Assembly: GCA_017882205.1 (NCBI GenBank)
Contig: JADGPY010000021.1
Coordinates: forward strand, 1-5,849
DNA length: 5,849 nucleotides
Source of the DNA: Chitinophagaceae bacterium
GTDB lineage: Bacteria > Bacteroidota > Bacteroidia > Chitinophagales > Chitinophagaceae
Reading direction: 5' to 3'
The notes beneath the pieces were generated by a model that was not told the origin of the DNA, ran no database searches, and saw only the letters and a program-made list of their open reading frames with translations. Of the stretch, positions 1-5,849 are shown piece by piece. Both the position numbers and the translations under genes were made by a program. The stretch's first letter is position 1. Every line of letters starts with the position of its first letter.

Positions 1-36
1 GTAGAACATACCACTACTTAATTTAAAAACTTCTAT

Positions 37-1842
37 ATGGAAGATCAGATAATCCCGGTAGATACGAATAGTATCAGAAAAGGCAGACATCCTAAAGCAT
101 TGTATGTGCTTTTCTTTACTGAAATGTGGGAACGTTTCGCTTACTATTTAATGGTCGGCATATTATTATTATACCTGATTGATACTACAACTGGTGGCAA
201 AGGGCTTTCTCAGCATATAGGGGCAGACATCGTAGGAAGTTTTATTGCACTTGTTTACCTGACTCCCTTCATTGGGGGACTGATAGCAGACAGGTATCTT
301 GGTTACATTAAATCTATTTTTCTCGGTGGCTCATTAATGTCTGCAGGATATTTCTGTTTATCAATTCCCGGAAATACAGCCATGTATATAGCGCTGACTT
401 TAATCATAGTAGGTAATGGGTTTTTTAAACCGAATATTTCTACCGTATTAGGAAATATTTACAACCGTGAAGACCTGAAACCTTTAAAAGACAATGCTTA
501 CAATATTTTTTACATGGGTATTAATATTGGTGCTTTTGTATGCAATTTTGTGGCAGCATACCTGCGTAATGCCTATGGTTGGGGATATGCTTTTGCTGCA
601 GCAGGTGTAGGCTTGATCATTGGAATGATCATACTTGCTTCAAACCTGAAACATGTTAAAGAAGGGGATATAAAAAAACCGGTTCAGGCAGAGGATATGT
701 CGCTTTCCCAAATTTTGGGGTATGTATTTCTTCCTGCTCTTATTGCTGCTGTTATTGGCTGGATGGTGCCGCTTAAACTTTTTGGATCTACCATTATGGG
801 AAGCCAGGCAAATGATGCCTTTATTTTTGCATGCTTACCGATTGTTGCATTCTATATTTCATTGTATGTAAAAGCCAGAGGACAGGATAAAAAAGGCATT
901 GGAGCTTTATTATTTATTTTCACTATCAGTATTGTTTTCTGGACAATCTATAATCAAAATTCCACCGGACTGACCATCTGGGCCGAAAAACATACAGATA
1001 GAAAAGCATCAGAAACAACAGCAAAAATAACAGGTACATTATTTCCCTTACAAAAGGTTTCGGATACACCCAGGCTTGTTAACAAAATAAACGAATATTT
1101 TGTAAATGTAAAAGATACAAGTCCTGTAATTGGTAAGGATAGCATTGTTACAATCACAAAGAATGGGAGTAAAATTGATACTTCCAAAATCGTGTACGGA
1201 ATAACTGCTGCTAATAATAAAGTAGATATTGGCTCAAAGAATGCCCTGGTAATGGGGCCAGATCCGTATTTCAACAATGTTCCTAAAGCTGAGTGGCCAC
1301 AGGGCAAGGATGTTAAATTAGTTAATACAGAATTGTTTCAATCCATCAATCCCTTATTTATTGTTGTACTTACATTAATATTTGTACCTCTATTTGATTA
1401 TTTGCGTAAACGTGGAAAAGAACCAACCACTGCAAGTAAATTTGGAATGGCATTATTTATTTCCGGATTATCGGCATTGGTTATGGTATTTGCGATACTG
1501 TCTGTTCCTTCTATTTATGGATTTAAAACTTCACCTGGTTGGTTGTGGGGAACCTATTTTGTATTCACCATTAGTGAAATATTTTTAAGCCCAATCGGTT
1601 TATCACTGGTATCTAAGCTGGCTCCCGCAAGGTTAACTGCATTAATGATGGGAGGATGGTTTTTATCAACCTCGATTGGAGGCAAGATTGCCGGGGTAAT
1701 GACAAGCTTCTGGGATGATTTTACAGATAAAAAAATGTTTTTTCTTATACTCGTAGTAGCTGCATTCATTGGTGGAATTTTAATCTTCAGCAGGTTAAAA
1801 TCGCTTAACCAGATCGTAAAAGACAAAACCGGATCTGCTTAA
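37..1842 (+). CDS. POT/PTR family proton-coupled peptide transporter (peptide MFS transporter)
   Basis: Inner-membrane carrier of the major facilitator superfamily, expected to import di- and tripeptides with protons. The family signature ExxERFxYY is present as EMWERFAYY (residues 29-37; E29, E32, R33). The TM4 motif GNGFFKPNIS carries K131, and SEIFLSPIG (513-521) carries the conserved E514. About 14 hydrophobic helices are visible: six up to residue about 202, two linker helices (about 227-279), then TM7 near 288-305 and five more after residue 437. Residues about 320-430 form a polar insert between TM7 and TM8, which makes the protein longer than the roughly 450-500 aa of many bacterial POTs. 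TM7 reads FWTIYNQNST, with N306 where many relatives have Glu before the Gln. The start is firm: an in-frame TAA lies at 19-21, M1 is the only Met before TM1, and no Shine-Dalgarno is seen. A terminator follows at once. Family assignment is secure; the exact peptide range is inferred. Confidence 0.95.
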   Translation: MEDQIIPVDTNSIRKGRHPKALYVLFFTEMWERFAYYLMVGILLLYLIDTTTGGKGLSQHIGADIVGSFIALVYLTPFIGGLIADRYLGYIKSIFLGGSLMSAGYFCLSIPGNTAMYIALTLIIVGNGFFKPNISTVLGNIYNREDLKPLKDNAYNIFYMGINIGAFVCNFVAAYLRNAYGWGYAFAAAGVGLIIGMIILASNLKHVKEGDIKKPVQAEDMSLSQILGYVFLPALIAAVIGWMVPLKLFGSTIMGSQANDAFIFACLPIVAFYISLYVKARGQDKKGIGALLFIFTISIVFWTIYNQNSTGLTIWAEKHTDRKASETTAKITGTLFPLQKVSDTPRLVNKINEYFVNVKDTSPVIGKDSIVTITKNGSKIDTSKIVYGITAANNKVDIGSKNALVMGPDPYFNNVPKAEWPQGKDVKLVNTELFQSINPLFIVVLTLIFVPLFDYLRKRGKEPTTASKFGMALFISGLSALVMVFAILSVPSIYGFKTSPGWLWGTYFVFTISEIFLSPIGLSLVSKLAPARLTALMMGGWFLSTSIGGKIAGVMTSFWDDFTDKKMFFLILVVAAFIGGILIFSRLKSLNQIVKDKTGSA

Positions 1843-1859
1843 CGATGATATTATTTTCA

Positions 1860-1898
1860 AAGAAGGGTGGTGCAATCGTATCACCCTTCTTATTTATC
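1860..1898 (+). terminator. Intrinsic terminator after the POT transporter gene
   Basis: AAGAAGGGTG (1860-1869) pairs perfectly with CACCCTTCTT (1882-1891). Allowing G·U pairs, the stem continues to 14 bp (1860-1873 with 1878-1891) and closes on a four-base AATC loop. The 3' side runs into T-rich sequence (TTATTTATCTTTCTTT). It begins 17 bp after the POT stop codon and ends about 20 bp before the OPT start, so it should separate the two transporter transcripts. Confidence 0.85.
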
Positions 1899-1919
1899 TT
1901 TCTTTCATAAATCTCCCTC

Positions 1920-4016
1920 ATGCAGATTAAAAAAAAGTTTGAGCCATTTATTGCACCACAAACATTGATGAAAGAGTTTACTGTAAAAGCAGTACTAATC
2001 GGTTGCTTATTGGGAATGCTGTTTGGTGCTGCTACGGTATACCTGGCATTAAAAGCGGGACTAACAGTATCAGCGTCTATACCTATTGCAGTAATTGCGA
2101 TCACCTTGGGCAGGAGGTTTTTTAAAACAACGATCCTTGAGAATAATATTATTCAAACAACGGGTTCGGCAAGTGAGAGCATAGCCTCAGGAGTAGCTTT
2201 TACCCTACCTGGATTTTTATTTTTGTCACTTAGCGCTGATGGAAAAAGTGTAGGAGCGGAATATTTTAATTACCTCACGATATTGATCCTCGCCATATTT
2301 GGAGGCTTGCTTGGCACTTTGATGATGATCCCTTTAAGGCGTGCCTTAATTGTTAAAGAACATGATACATTACCTTATCCCGAAGGCACTGCCTGTGCTA
2401 GTGTTTTAAAAGCTGGAGAAAAAGGAGGGGATGTTGCAAGAACTGCCTTCCTGGGCGTGGGTATTGCACTTTGTTATGCATTTTTACAAAGAATTTTTCA
2501 TGTTATTGCAGAGGTCCCATTTTATGCAACCAAGGTCACTAATAAATTTTTCCCTTCTGCCCGAATCAGTGGAGAAATAACACCAGAGTACCTTGGTGTT
2601 GGGTATATTATCGGACCAAGAATATGTGGTGTTTTGGTAGCAGGTGGTGTGCTGAGTTGGCTTGTATTTAATCCCCTGTTGGCGACACTACTACATGATC
2701 AGACAACGATCGCCACCCAACTGATAAAACTGGGATACTTAAAAGATTTAACGATCGCTGGTGGTCCTGGTGCATGGGATCCTGTTACGCATACATTTGG
2801 TGATACGGCATCAGCGATCTATCGTGCTTACATAAGGCAGATAGGAGCTGGTGCGGTTGCAGCAGGTGGCTTCATTACTTTAATGAAAACAATTCCCACT
2901 ATCATTTCTTCCTTCAAGGAAAGTATTGGTTCTATAAAGGATAAGAATGCCGGCCATGCAGTATTAAGAACAGAAAGGGACTTGAATATAAAAATCGTAT
3001 TATTTGGAAGCATTGGCCTCATACTCTTAATGGCATGCATACCAATGATTCCGGGTGGAGACATTTTAAGTAAATTATTATTGGGAGTTTTAGTTATAAT
3101 ATTCGGGGCATTTTTCGTAACAGTTTCGTCACGTATAGTAGGCATCATAGGCTCAAGTAATAACCCGATCAGTGGAATGACCATTGCCACTGTTATGGCC
3201 ACCTGCCTGGTATTTATAGGAATTGGTTGGAGTGGAAAAACATATGAGCCGATGGTGTTGGTCGTGGGTGGAATGATCTGCATCGCATCTTCAAATGCTG
3301 GCGGTACATCACAGGATCTTAAGACAGGTTATATTCTTGGAGCAACTCCAAGATATCAACAGATTGCCTTATTCATAGGGGCAATAGCTTCATCTATAGT
3401 TATTGGAATTACAATAAAAATACTTGATACTCCCACTGCTGAAATGGTAAAACAGGGACTCACTCATGCGATTGGAAGTGATAAATTCCCCGCACCGCAA
3501 GCAACATTGATGGCAACGTTGATTAAAGGAATACTATCATTCAACCTTGATTGGCAATTTGTATTTGTTGGTGTTTTTTTAGCCATTGTTATGGAGTTGT
3601 GTGGTGTTAAATCGCTGAGTTTTGCAGTAGGTGCATATTTACCATTATCAACTACCTTACCGATCTTCGCAGGAGGTGCAGTAAGAGGAATTGTCGATTG
3701 GAAAAAAATAAAGAAAGATGGGGCCGTATCAGAAGATGACCTCGGCAAGGGAAATTTATTTGCCACAGGGCTTGTGGCCGGCGGTGCATTAGCAGGGGTA
3801 GCAGTTGCCTTACTAACTGCAGGCAGTGAAAGCATTGCAAAGAAATTAAACATTGTGAATTTACAAAACTTTATTACCGGCGGAATAGGAGCAGGATTTT
3901 ATGAAATCATGGGTGTACTGTTTTTTGTTGCAATGGCAAGTATACTTTATAGAACTGCAATGAAAAAGGGAGATATTGTAACTGGTGAAGGCGATATTGA
4001 AGCTACCCAGGGCTAA
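1920..4016 (+). CDS. OPT family oligopeptide transporter
   Basis: Multi-pass inner-membrane transporter of the OPT family. Bacterial members are generally annotated as oligopeptide importers; some OPT proteins elsewhere carry metal chelates. The family hallmarks appear in order: the N-terminal helix with GAATVYLALKAGLTVSASIP (residues 36-55), QTTGSASESIASGVAF (79-94), LPYPEGTACASVL (151-163), GSSNNPISGMTIAT (411-424) and NAGGTSQDLKTGYILGATP (459-477). About 14-16 hydrophobic helices cover most of the 698 residues, a normal length for bacterial members. A polar loop sits at about 255-300 and another at about 590-610. The ATG at 1920 has no Shine-Dalgarno. The next Met (M17) would still keep the first helix, so the start is likely but not proven. 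A terminator lies just upstream, implying its own promoter; TATCTTTC at 1895-1902 is a weak candidate, one base off the Bacteroidota -7 consensus. The stop codon lies inside a palindrome (4008-4023). Confidence 0.95.
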   Translation: MQIKKKFEPFIAPQTLMKEFTVKAVLIGCLLGMLFGAATVYLALKAGLTVSASIPIAVIAITLGRRFFKTTILENNIIQTTGSASESIASGVAFTLPGFLFLSLSADGKSVGAEYFNYLTILILAIFGGLLGTLMMIPLRRALIVKEHDTLPYPEGTACASVLKAGEKGGDVARTAFLGVGIALCYAFLQRIFHVIAEVPFYATKVTNKFFPSARISGEITPEYLGVGYIIGPRICGVLVAGGVLSWLVFNPLLATLLHDQTTIATQLIKLGYLKDLTIAGGPGAWDPVTHTFGDTASAIYRAYIRQIGAGAVAAGGFITLMKTIPTIISSFKESIGSIKDKNAGHAVLRTERDLNIKIVLFGSIGLILLMACIPMIPGGDILSKLLLGVLVIIFGAFFVTVSSRIVGIIGSSNNPISGMTIATVMATCLVFIGIGWSGKTYEPMVLVVGGMICIASSNAGGTSQDLKTGYILGATPRYQQIALFIGAIASSIVIGITIKILDTPTAEMVKQGLTHAIGSDKFPAPQATLMATLIKGILSFNLDWQFVFVGVFLAIVMELCGVKSLSFAVGAYLPLSTTLPIFAGGAVRGIVDWKKIKKDGAVSEDDLGKGNLFATGLVAGGALAGVAVALLTAGSESIAKKLNIVNLQNFITGGIGAGFYEIMGVLFFVAMASILYRTAMKKGDIVTGEGDIEATQG

Positions 4017-4023
4017 AGCCCTG
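4008..4023. repeat. Perfect 16-bp palindrome enclosing the OPT stop codon
   Basis: CAGGGCTAAAGCCCTG consists of CAGGGC, TAAA and GCCCTG, a six-pair GC-rich stem with a four-base loop that holds the TAA stop (4014-4016). There is no immediate T-run (TTTTT only at 4043-4047), so it is not a classic intrinsic terminator. It may be a transcript-stabilising hairpin, a weak terminator or a copy of a short dispersed repeat. Confidence 0.6.
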
Positions 4024-4062
4024 AGTTATATATGTGGCAGTCTTTTTAATGAGCAATTAATC

Positions 4063-4070
4063 TACTTTTG
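4063..4070 (+). promoter_or_regulatory. Possible Bacteroidota-type -7 box upstream of the large palindrome
   Basis: TACTTTTG matches the Bacteroidota -7 consensus TAnnTTTG exactly. No clear TTTG -33 box sits at the usual distance; only a TTTTT run at 4043-4047 is near. If used, transcription would start around 4076-4078, about 20 bp before the palindrome, and run through it into the ankyrin gene. An eight-base match is weak evidence alone. Confidence 0.3.
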
Positions 4071-4098
4071 CCTTATTCATATCGCTTGGTGCCTGGCT

Positions 4099-4273
4099 CT
4101 ATTCCTCTTCTATACCGGCTGGTACCTAGCTTTATGTCGTGCTTATGATGTGCACATATCATGGATATGCCGTTCAAATGGTAAAATTTAGTTAGAGAAC
4201 GGTATATCTACTACACATTTTACTTATAATTTCATTATAAAGCTGGGTACCAGCCGGTATAGAAAAGGAATAG
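4099..4273. repeat. 175-bp imperfect palindrome (MITE-like/REP-like element or structured RNA)
   Basis: The outer arms 4099-4135 and 4237-4273 are inverted copies, identical at 35 of 37 positions without gaps. They start CTATTCC, contain CTATACCGGCTGGTACC and end AGCTTTAT. An inner pair, GATATGCCGTTC (4164-4175) and GAACGGTATATC (4197-4208), matches at 11 of 12 positions on the same symmetry centre (base 4186). The two 28-base segments between arms and inner stem are equal in length but pair poorly. The left one has its own small hairpin, ATGAT/ATCAT (4145-4149 with 4158-4162), around GTGCAC. The terminal loop is about 21 bases. It could be a transposase-less element, a REP-like palindrome or a folded transcript. 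No transposase, reverse transcriptase or clear target duplication is visible. Confidence 0.75.
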
Positions 4274-4288
4274 GGTAGAGTAAACACA

Positions 4289-4963
4289 ATGGTAAAAATT
4301 GAAAAGGAGAAACATCTAAATTTGAATTATGCTGATGATAAACACGGATTGAGTTTATTGAATTGGTGCATCATCAGTCTTAAAATAAAGGCTTTTGAGA
4401 AACTTTTGGAATTAGGAGCGGATCCAAATTGGCAAGACACATTTCGTCGTTTTGCTCCGCCTATAACTAATGCAGCTGAAGAAAATACCACTTCCAAATA
4501 CTTAGAATTATCTTTAAAATATAACGGCAATGTAAATCTACTATCGAAAAAAACTGAAGGTATTCAAGAGCAAACACCACTACTTGGCGCTATATATTCT
4601 AATAGGATGGAAAGTATAAAAATGCTTGTAGACAAAGGAGCCGATGTAAACCTGACGACAGATTCTTTTTGGAGCCCACTTGCGGAAGCTTTGATACAAA
4701 AGAAAATTGCAGTAGCAAAATATTTATTAGATAAAGGAGCGGATTATAATAATATGAGATTTACAACTATTGATGGGCAAAAATTAAATATCCTAGATTT
4801 TCTTAGGGATAATGTCTTTCGATTGAATAGTGATCAATACAAAATCAAAATGGAAATAGTTACGTTTTTAAAGACCATAGGTTTAGATTATTGGAAAGAC
4901 CCAATACCGGATAATATAAAGAGTTCATACAAAGATGATAAAGAATTTCTTTCAAAATATTAA
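4289..4963 (+). CDS. Ankyrin-repeat protein, possibly truncated at the N-terminus
   Basis: A 224-residue protein made mostly of ankyrin repeats, a protein-binding scaffold; the partner is unknown. Four repeats are readable: about 19-49 (ends LLELGADPNWQ), 55-86 (degenerate, ends YNGNVNLLSK), 93-124 (TPLLGAI ... MLVDKGADVNLTT) and 127-155 (SPLAEALIQ ... YLLDKGADYNN). A polar C-terminal tail follows. The layout resembles bacterial ankyrin proteins that usually carry a signal peptide or lipobox and one more N-terminal half-repeat. Here no signal peptide is seen, and the chain opens directly on residues that resemble the end of a repeat (HLNLNYADDKHG). The ATG lies 16 bp after the right arm of the palindrome, and an in-frame TAG at 4271-4273 lies inside that arm. 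There is no good Shine-Dalgarno. By eye it is more AT-rich than the transporters. The fold is confident; whether the gene is intact is not. Confidence 0.82.
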   Translation: MVKIEKEKHLNLNYADDKHGLSLLNWCIISLKIKAFEKLLELGADPNWQDTFRRFAPPITNAAEENTTSKYLELSLKYNGNVNLLSKKTEGIQEQTPLLGAIYSNRMESIKMLVDKGADVNLTTDSFWSPLAEALIQKKIAVAKYLLDKGADYNNMRFTTIDGQKLNILDFLRDNVFRLNSDQYKIKMEIVTFLKTIGLDYWKDPIPDNIKSSYKDDKEFLSKY

Positions 4964-5157
4964 AATATCTAAGCTTCTCAAATAGAAATGGCTAAAATAC
5001 CTACTGATCTGAGAGAACCTCTTCTTCGTATTACTCAATTGGACTTATAAAAAAAACCTTAACAAATTGCCTTTTATATTACGAGAAGAATAAAGGACCC
5101 GGAAATCACTGGCATCCAACTTGATGGAAAGCTAGGAAAATATGTTATTTTTAAGGT
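4964..5157 (+). other. 194-bp gap with possible remains of a small gene
   Basis: No convincing gene is present. An ATG at 4988 opens a 20-residue peptide beginning MAKIPTDLREPLL that stops at 5048-5050, just before an A-run. In another frame, 5063-5161 is open without an ATG and ends PEITGIQLDGKLGKYVIFKV. Its TGA (5159-5161) overlaps the ATG of the DUF433 gene. This could be a frameshifted remnant of one small gene, or chance. I recognise no family in either piece. No terminator or clear promoter box was found here. Confidence 0.25.
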
Positions 5158-5385
5158 ATGAATTACAGAGAATATATTGAATCGAATCCTTCAATAATGC
5201 TTGGCAAGCCAGTTATCAAGGGAACACGTCTTACCGTAGAACTTATCTTGCAAAAACTTTCTGAAGGTGCTACTACTGAGCAATTGATAAGTGCTTATCC
5301 CCTGCTAAAATCTGAAGCAATTCTGGCTGTTCTGGCTTATGCCTCGGATGTAATATCAAACGAAACAATTATCGCCAACGCATGA
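5158..5385 (+). CDS. DUF433 family protein, predicted antitoxin
   Basis: A 75-residue protein of the DUF433 (COG2442) family. The hallmark runs from residue 9 to about 62: NPSIMLGKPVIKGTRLTVE, then LQKLSEGATTEQLISAYP and an Ala/Leu-rich helix with LAYASDV. This is a small helical domain predicted to bind DNA through a helix-turn-helix. COG2442 proteins are repeatedly encoded beside COG4634 (DUF5615) proteins and were predicted by comparative genomics to be the antitoxins of that pair. The same arrangement is seen here, with the ATG of the next gene overlapping this stop (ATGA, 5382-5385). Expected role: neutralise the partner and repress the operon. Length is normal for the family. The start is set by the motif; the AAGG at 5153-5156 is too close to be a good ribosome binding site. 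Confidence 0.88.
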   Translation: MNYREYIESNPSIMLGKPVIKGTRLTVELILQKLSEGATTEQLISAYPLLKSEAILAVLAYASDVISNETIIANA

Positions 5386-5726
5386 TATTGGCTGATGAAA
5401 ATATCCACTCCTTTATCATCCAGCAAATTCGCTCTTCAGGAATCAATGTTATTTCTGTTCAGGAGCTATCCAACGGTATTAAGGATCAAGAAGTTATTCA
5501 ATGGGCTCTGGAAAAAAATCTTACCATCCTTACCGAGGATAAAGATTTTGGAGAATGGGTTTTTGCTCATCATATTAAAACTGTAAGTGTGATTTTCTTG
5601 CGTTATTCGTTTGAGGACTTTCAGAAAATGGCAACAATTGTTACTAATTTTCTGCAAGGACAAACATTAATTCATCCAGTATTCGTGACAATTACAGCAA
5701 AAAAAATCCGAATGAGACAGTTGTAG
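5382..5726 (+). CDS. DUF5615 PIN-like protein, predicted toxin nuclease
   Basis: A 114-residue protein of the DUF5615 / COG4634 group (PIN-like, Mut7-C related). It opens with ILADENIH, giving acidic D5 and E6 after the first strand. The second acidic cluster is LTEDKDFGEW (50-59; D53, D55). Together these form the expected metal-binding site of a PIN-like RNase. A hydrophobic strand follows (VSVIFLRYS, about 69-77), then a helix and a C-terminal strand (PVFVTITAKKIRMRQL). Length is normal and all family acidic residues seem present, so it should be active. Its ATG overlaps the antitoxin stop by four bases, which implies coupled translation; no separate ribosome binding site is seen. RNase toxin activity is a prediction from the family and from the pairing. 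Confidence 0.87.
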   Translation: MILADENIHSFIIQQIRSSGINVISVQELSNGIKDQEVIQWALEKNLTILTEDKDFGEWVFAHHIKTVSVIFLRYSFEDFQKMATIVTNFLQGQTLIHPVFVTITAKKIRMRQL

Positions 5727-5813
5727 CAGTTCCTTCTTTAATTTCTAATGCATTAAGCAGAAGTAATTAGTTCATTTTCTCATGTTCAACTCTATATAAT
5801 CCTAAGGATATTG

Positions 5814-5840
5814 TAATTTTGTACCATACCGCGAAGGAGG
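5814..5840 (+). promoter_or_regulatory. Promoter -7 box and ribosome binding site for a gene starting beyond the window
   Basis: TAATTTTG (5814-5821) matches the Bacteroidota -7 consensus TAnnTTTG. No clear TTTG is found at the -33 position. About 13 bases on, AAGGAGG (5834-5840) is a near-perfect Shine-Dalgarno, followed by nine A-rich bases to the window edge, so an ATG is expected right after 5849. Nothing else is visible in 5727-5813 apart from a 10-bp palindrome, TAATGCATTA (5746-5755). A strong Shine-Dalgarno contrasts with the other genes here and hints at a highly expressed next gene. Confidence 0.5.
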
Positions 5841-5849
5841 AAAATAGAA

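Noticed and set aside
954..1307. 117-aa − strand ORF opposite the POT insert region
   Set aside because: It is antisense to the insert, which is in frame with the POT membrane helices on both sides; no independent support.
2828..3283. 151-aa − strand ORF opposite the OPT gene
   Set aside because: It is antisense to strongly conserved OPT motifs, low in complexity, and has no plausible domain; it is a shadow of the real gene.
3464..3853. 129-aa − strand ORF opposite the OPT gene
   Set aside because: The Ala/Pro/Thr-rich composition mirrors Gly/Ala-rich membrane codons on the other strand; no domain is visible.
3985..4191. 68-aa + strand ORF overlapping the end of the OPT gene and running into the palindrome
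   Set aside because: It starts in another frame inside the OPT coding region, then crosses the left arm, and its Cys/Trp/Tyr-rich product resembles translated non-coding DNA.
4099..4273. Retron msr/msd or CRISPR-like element
   Set aside because: There is no reverse transcriptase or cas gene nearby and no spaced direct repeats; the structure is a single inverted repeat.
4099..4273. Complete insertion sequence
   Set aside because: It is only 175 bp with no transposase reading frame, and no convincing target-site duplication flanks the arms.
4950..4975. Terminator after the ankyrin gene (ATATT/AATAT near the stop)
   Set aside because: The stem is about five A-T pairs with no stable GC core, too weak to call.

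Overview
The window looks like chromosome from a Bacteroidota bacterium, plausibly Chitinophagaceae-like, though the family is a guess. The grounds are mostly absent Shine-Dalgarno sequences, moderately AT-rich DNA, TAnnTTTG-type promoter boxes (best one TAATTTTG at 5814-5821), and the type of peptide transporters present. All convincing genes are on the + strand.

Positions 37-4016 hold two large inner-membrane transporters from unrelated families that both import small peptides. The first is a proton-coupled POT/PTR family carrier (601 aa) with an unusually large non-membrane insert. The second is an OPT family oligopeptide transporter (698 aa). A strong intrinsic terminator at 1860-1898 lies between them, so they are neighbours in function but probably separate transcription units.

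Positions 4008-4288 are non-coding and highly structured. A short perfect palindrome contains the OPT stop codon. It is followed by a possible promoter box and then by a 175-bp imperfect palindrome (4099-4273) with 37-bp outer arms and a 12-bp inner stem on one axis. This is the least explained object here. It may be a MITE-like or REP-like element, a structured RNA, or both.

Positions 4289-4963 encode a small ankyrin-repeat protein that starts 16 bp after the palindrome. It appears to lack the N-terminal part seen in some relatives, so the element may have truncated the gene or supplied its 5' region.

Positions 4964-5157 have no convincing gene, only short open stretches that may be the remains of one. 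Positions 5158-5726 hold a two-gene toxin-antitoxin-type module: a DUF433 antitoxin overlapping a DUF5615 PIN-like predicted nuclease by ATGA. The last 123 bp carry a good promoter box and a strong ribosome binding site for a gene that starts just past the window.

In short, a conserved peptide-uptake block is followed by a small accessory patch (palindromic element, ankyrin protein, toxin-antitoxin pair). I do not see a clearly new multi-gene system. The palindrome and its relation to the ankyrin gene are the best leads.
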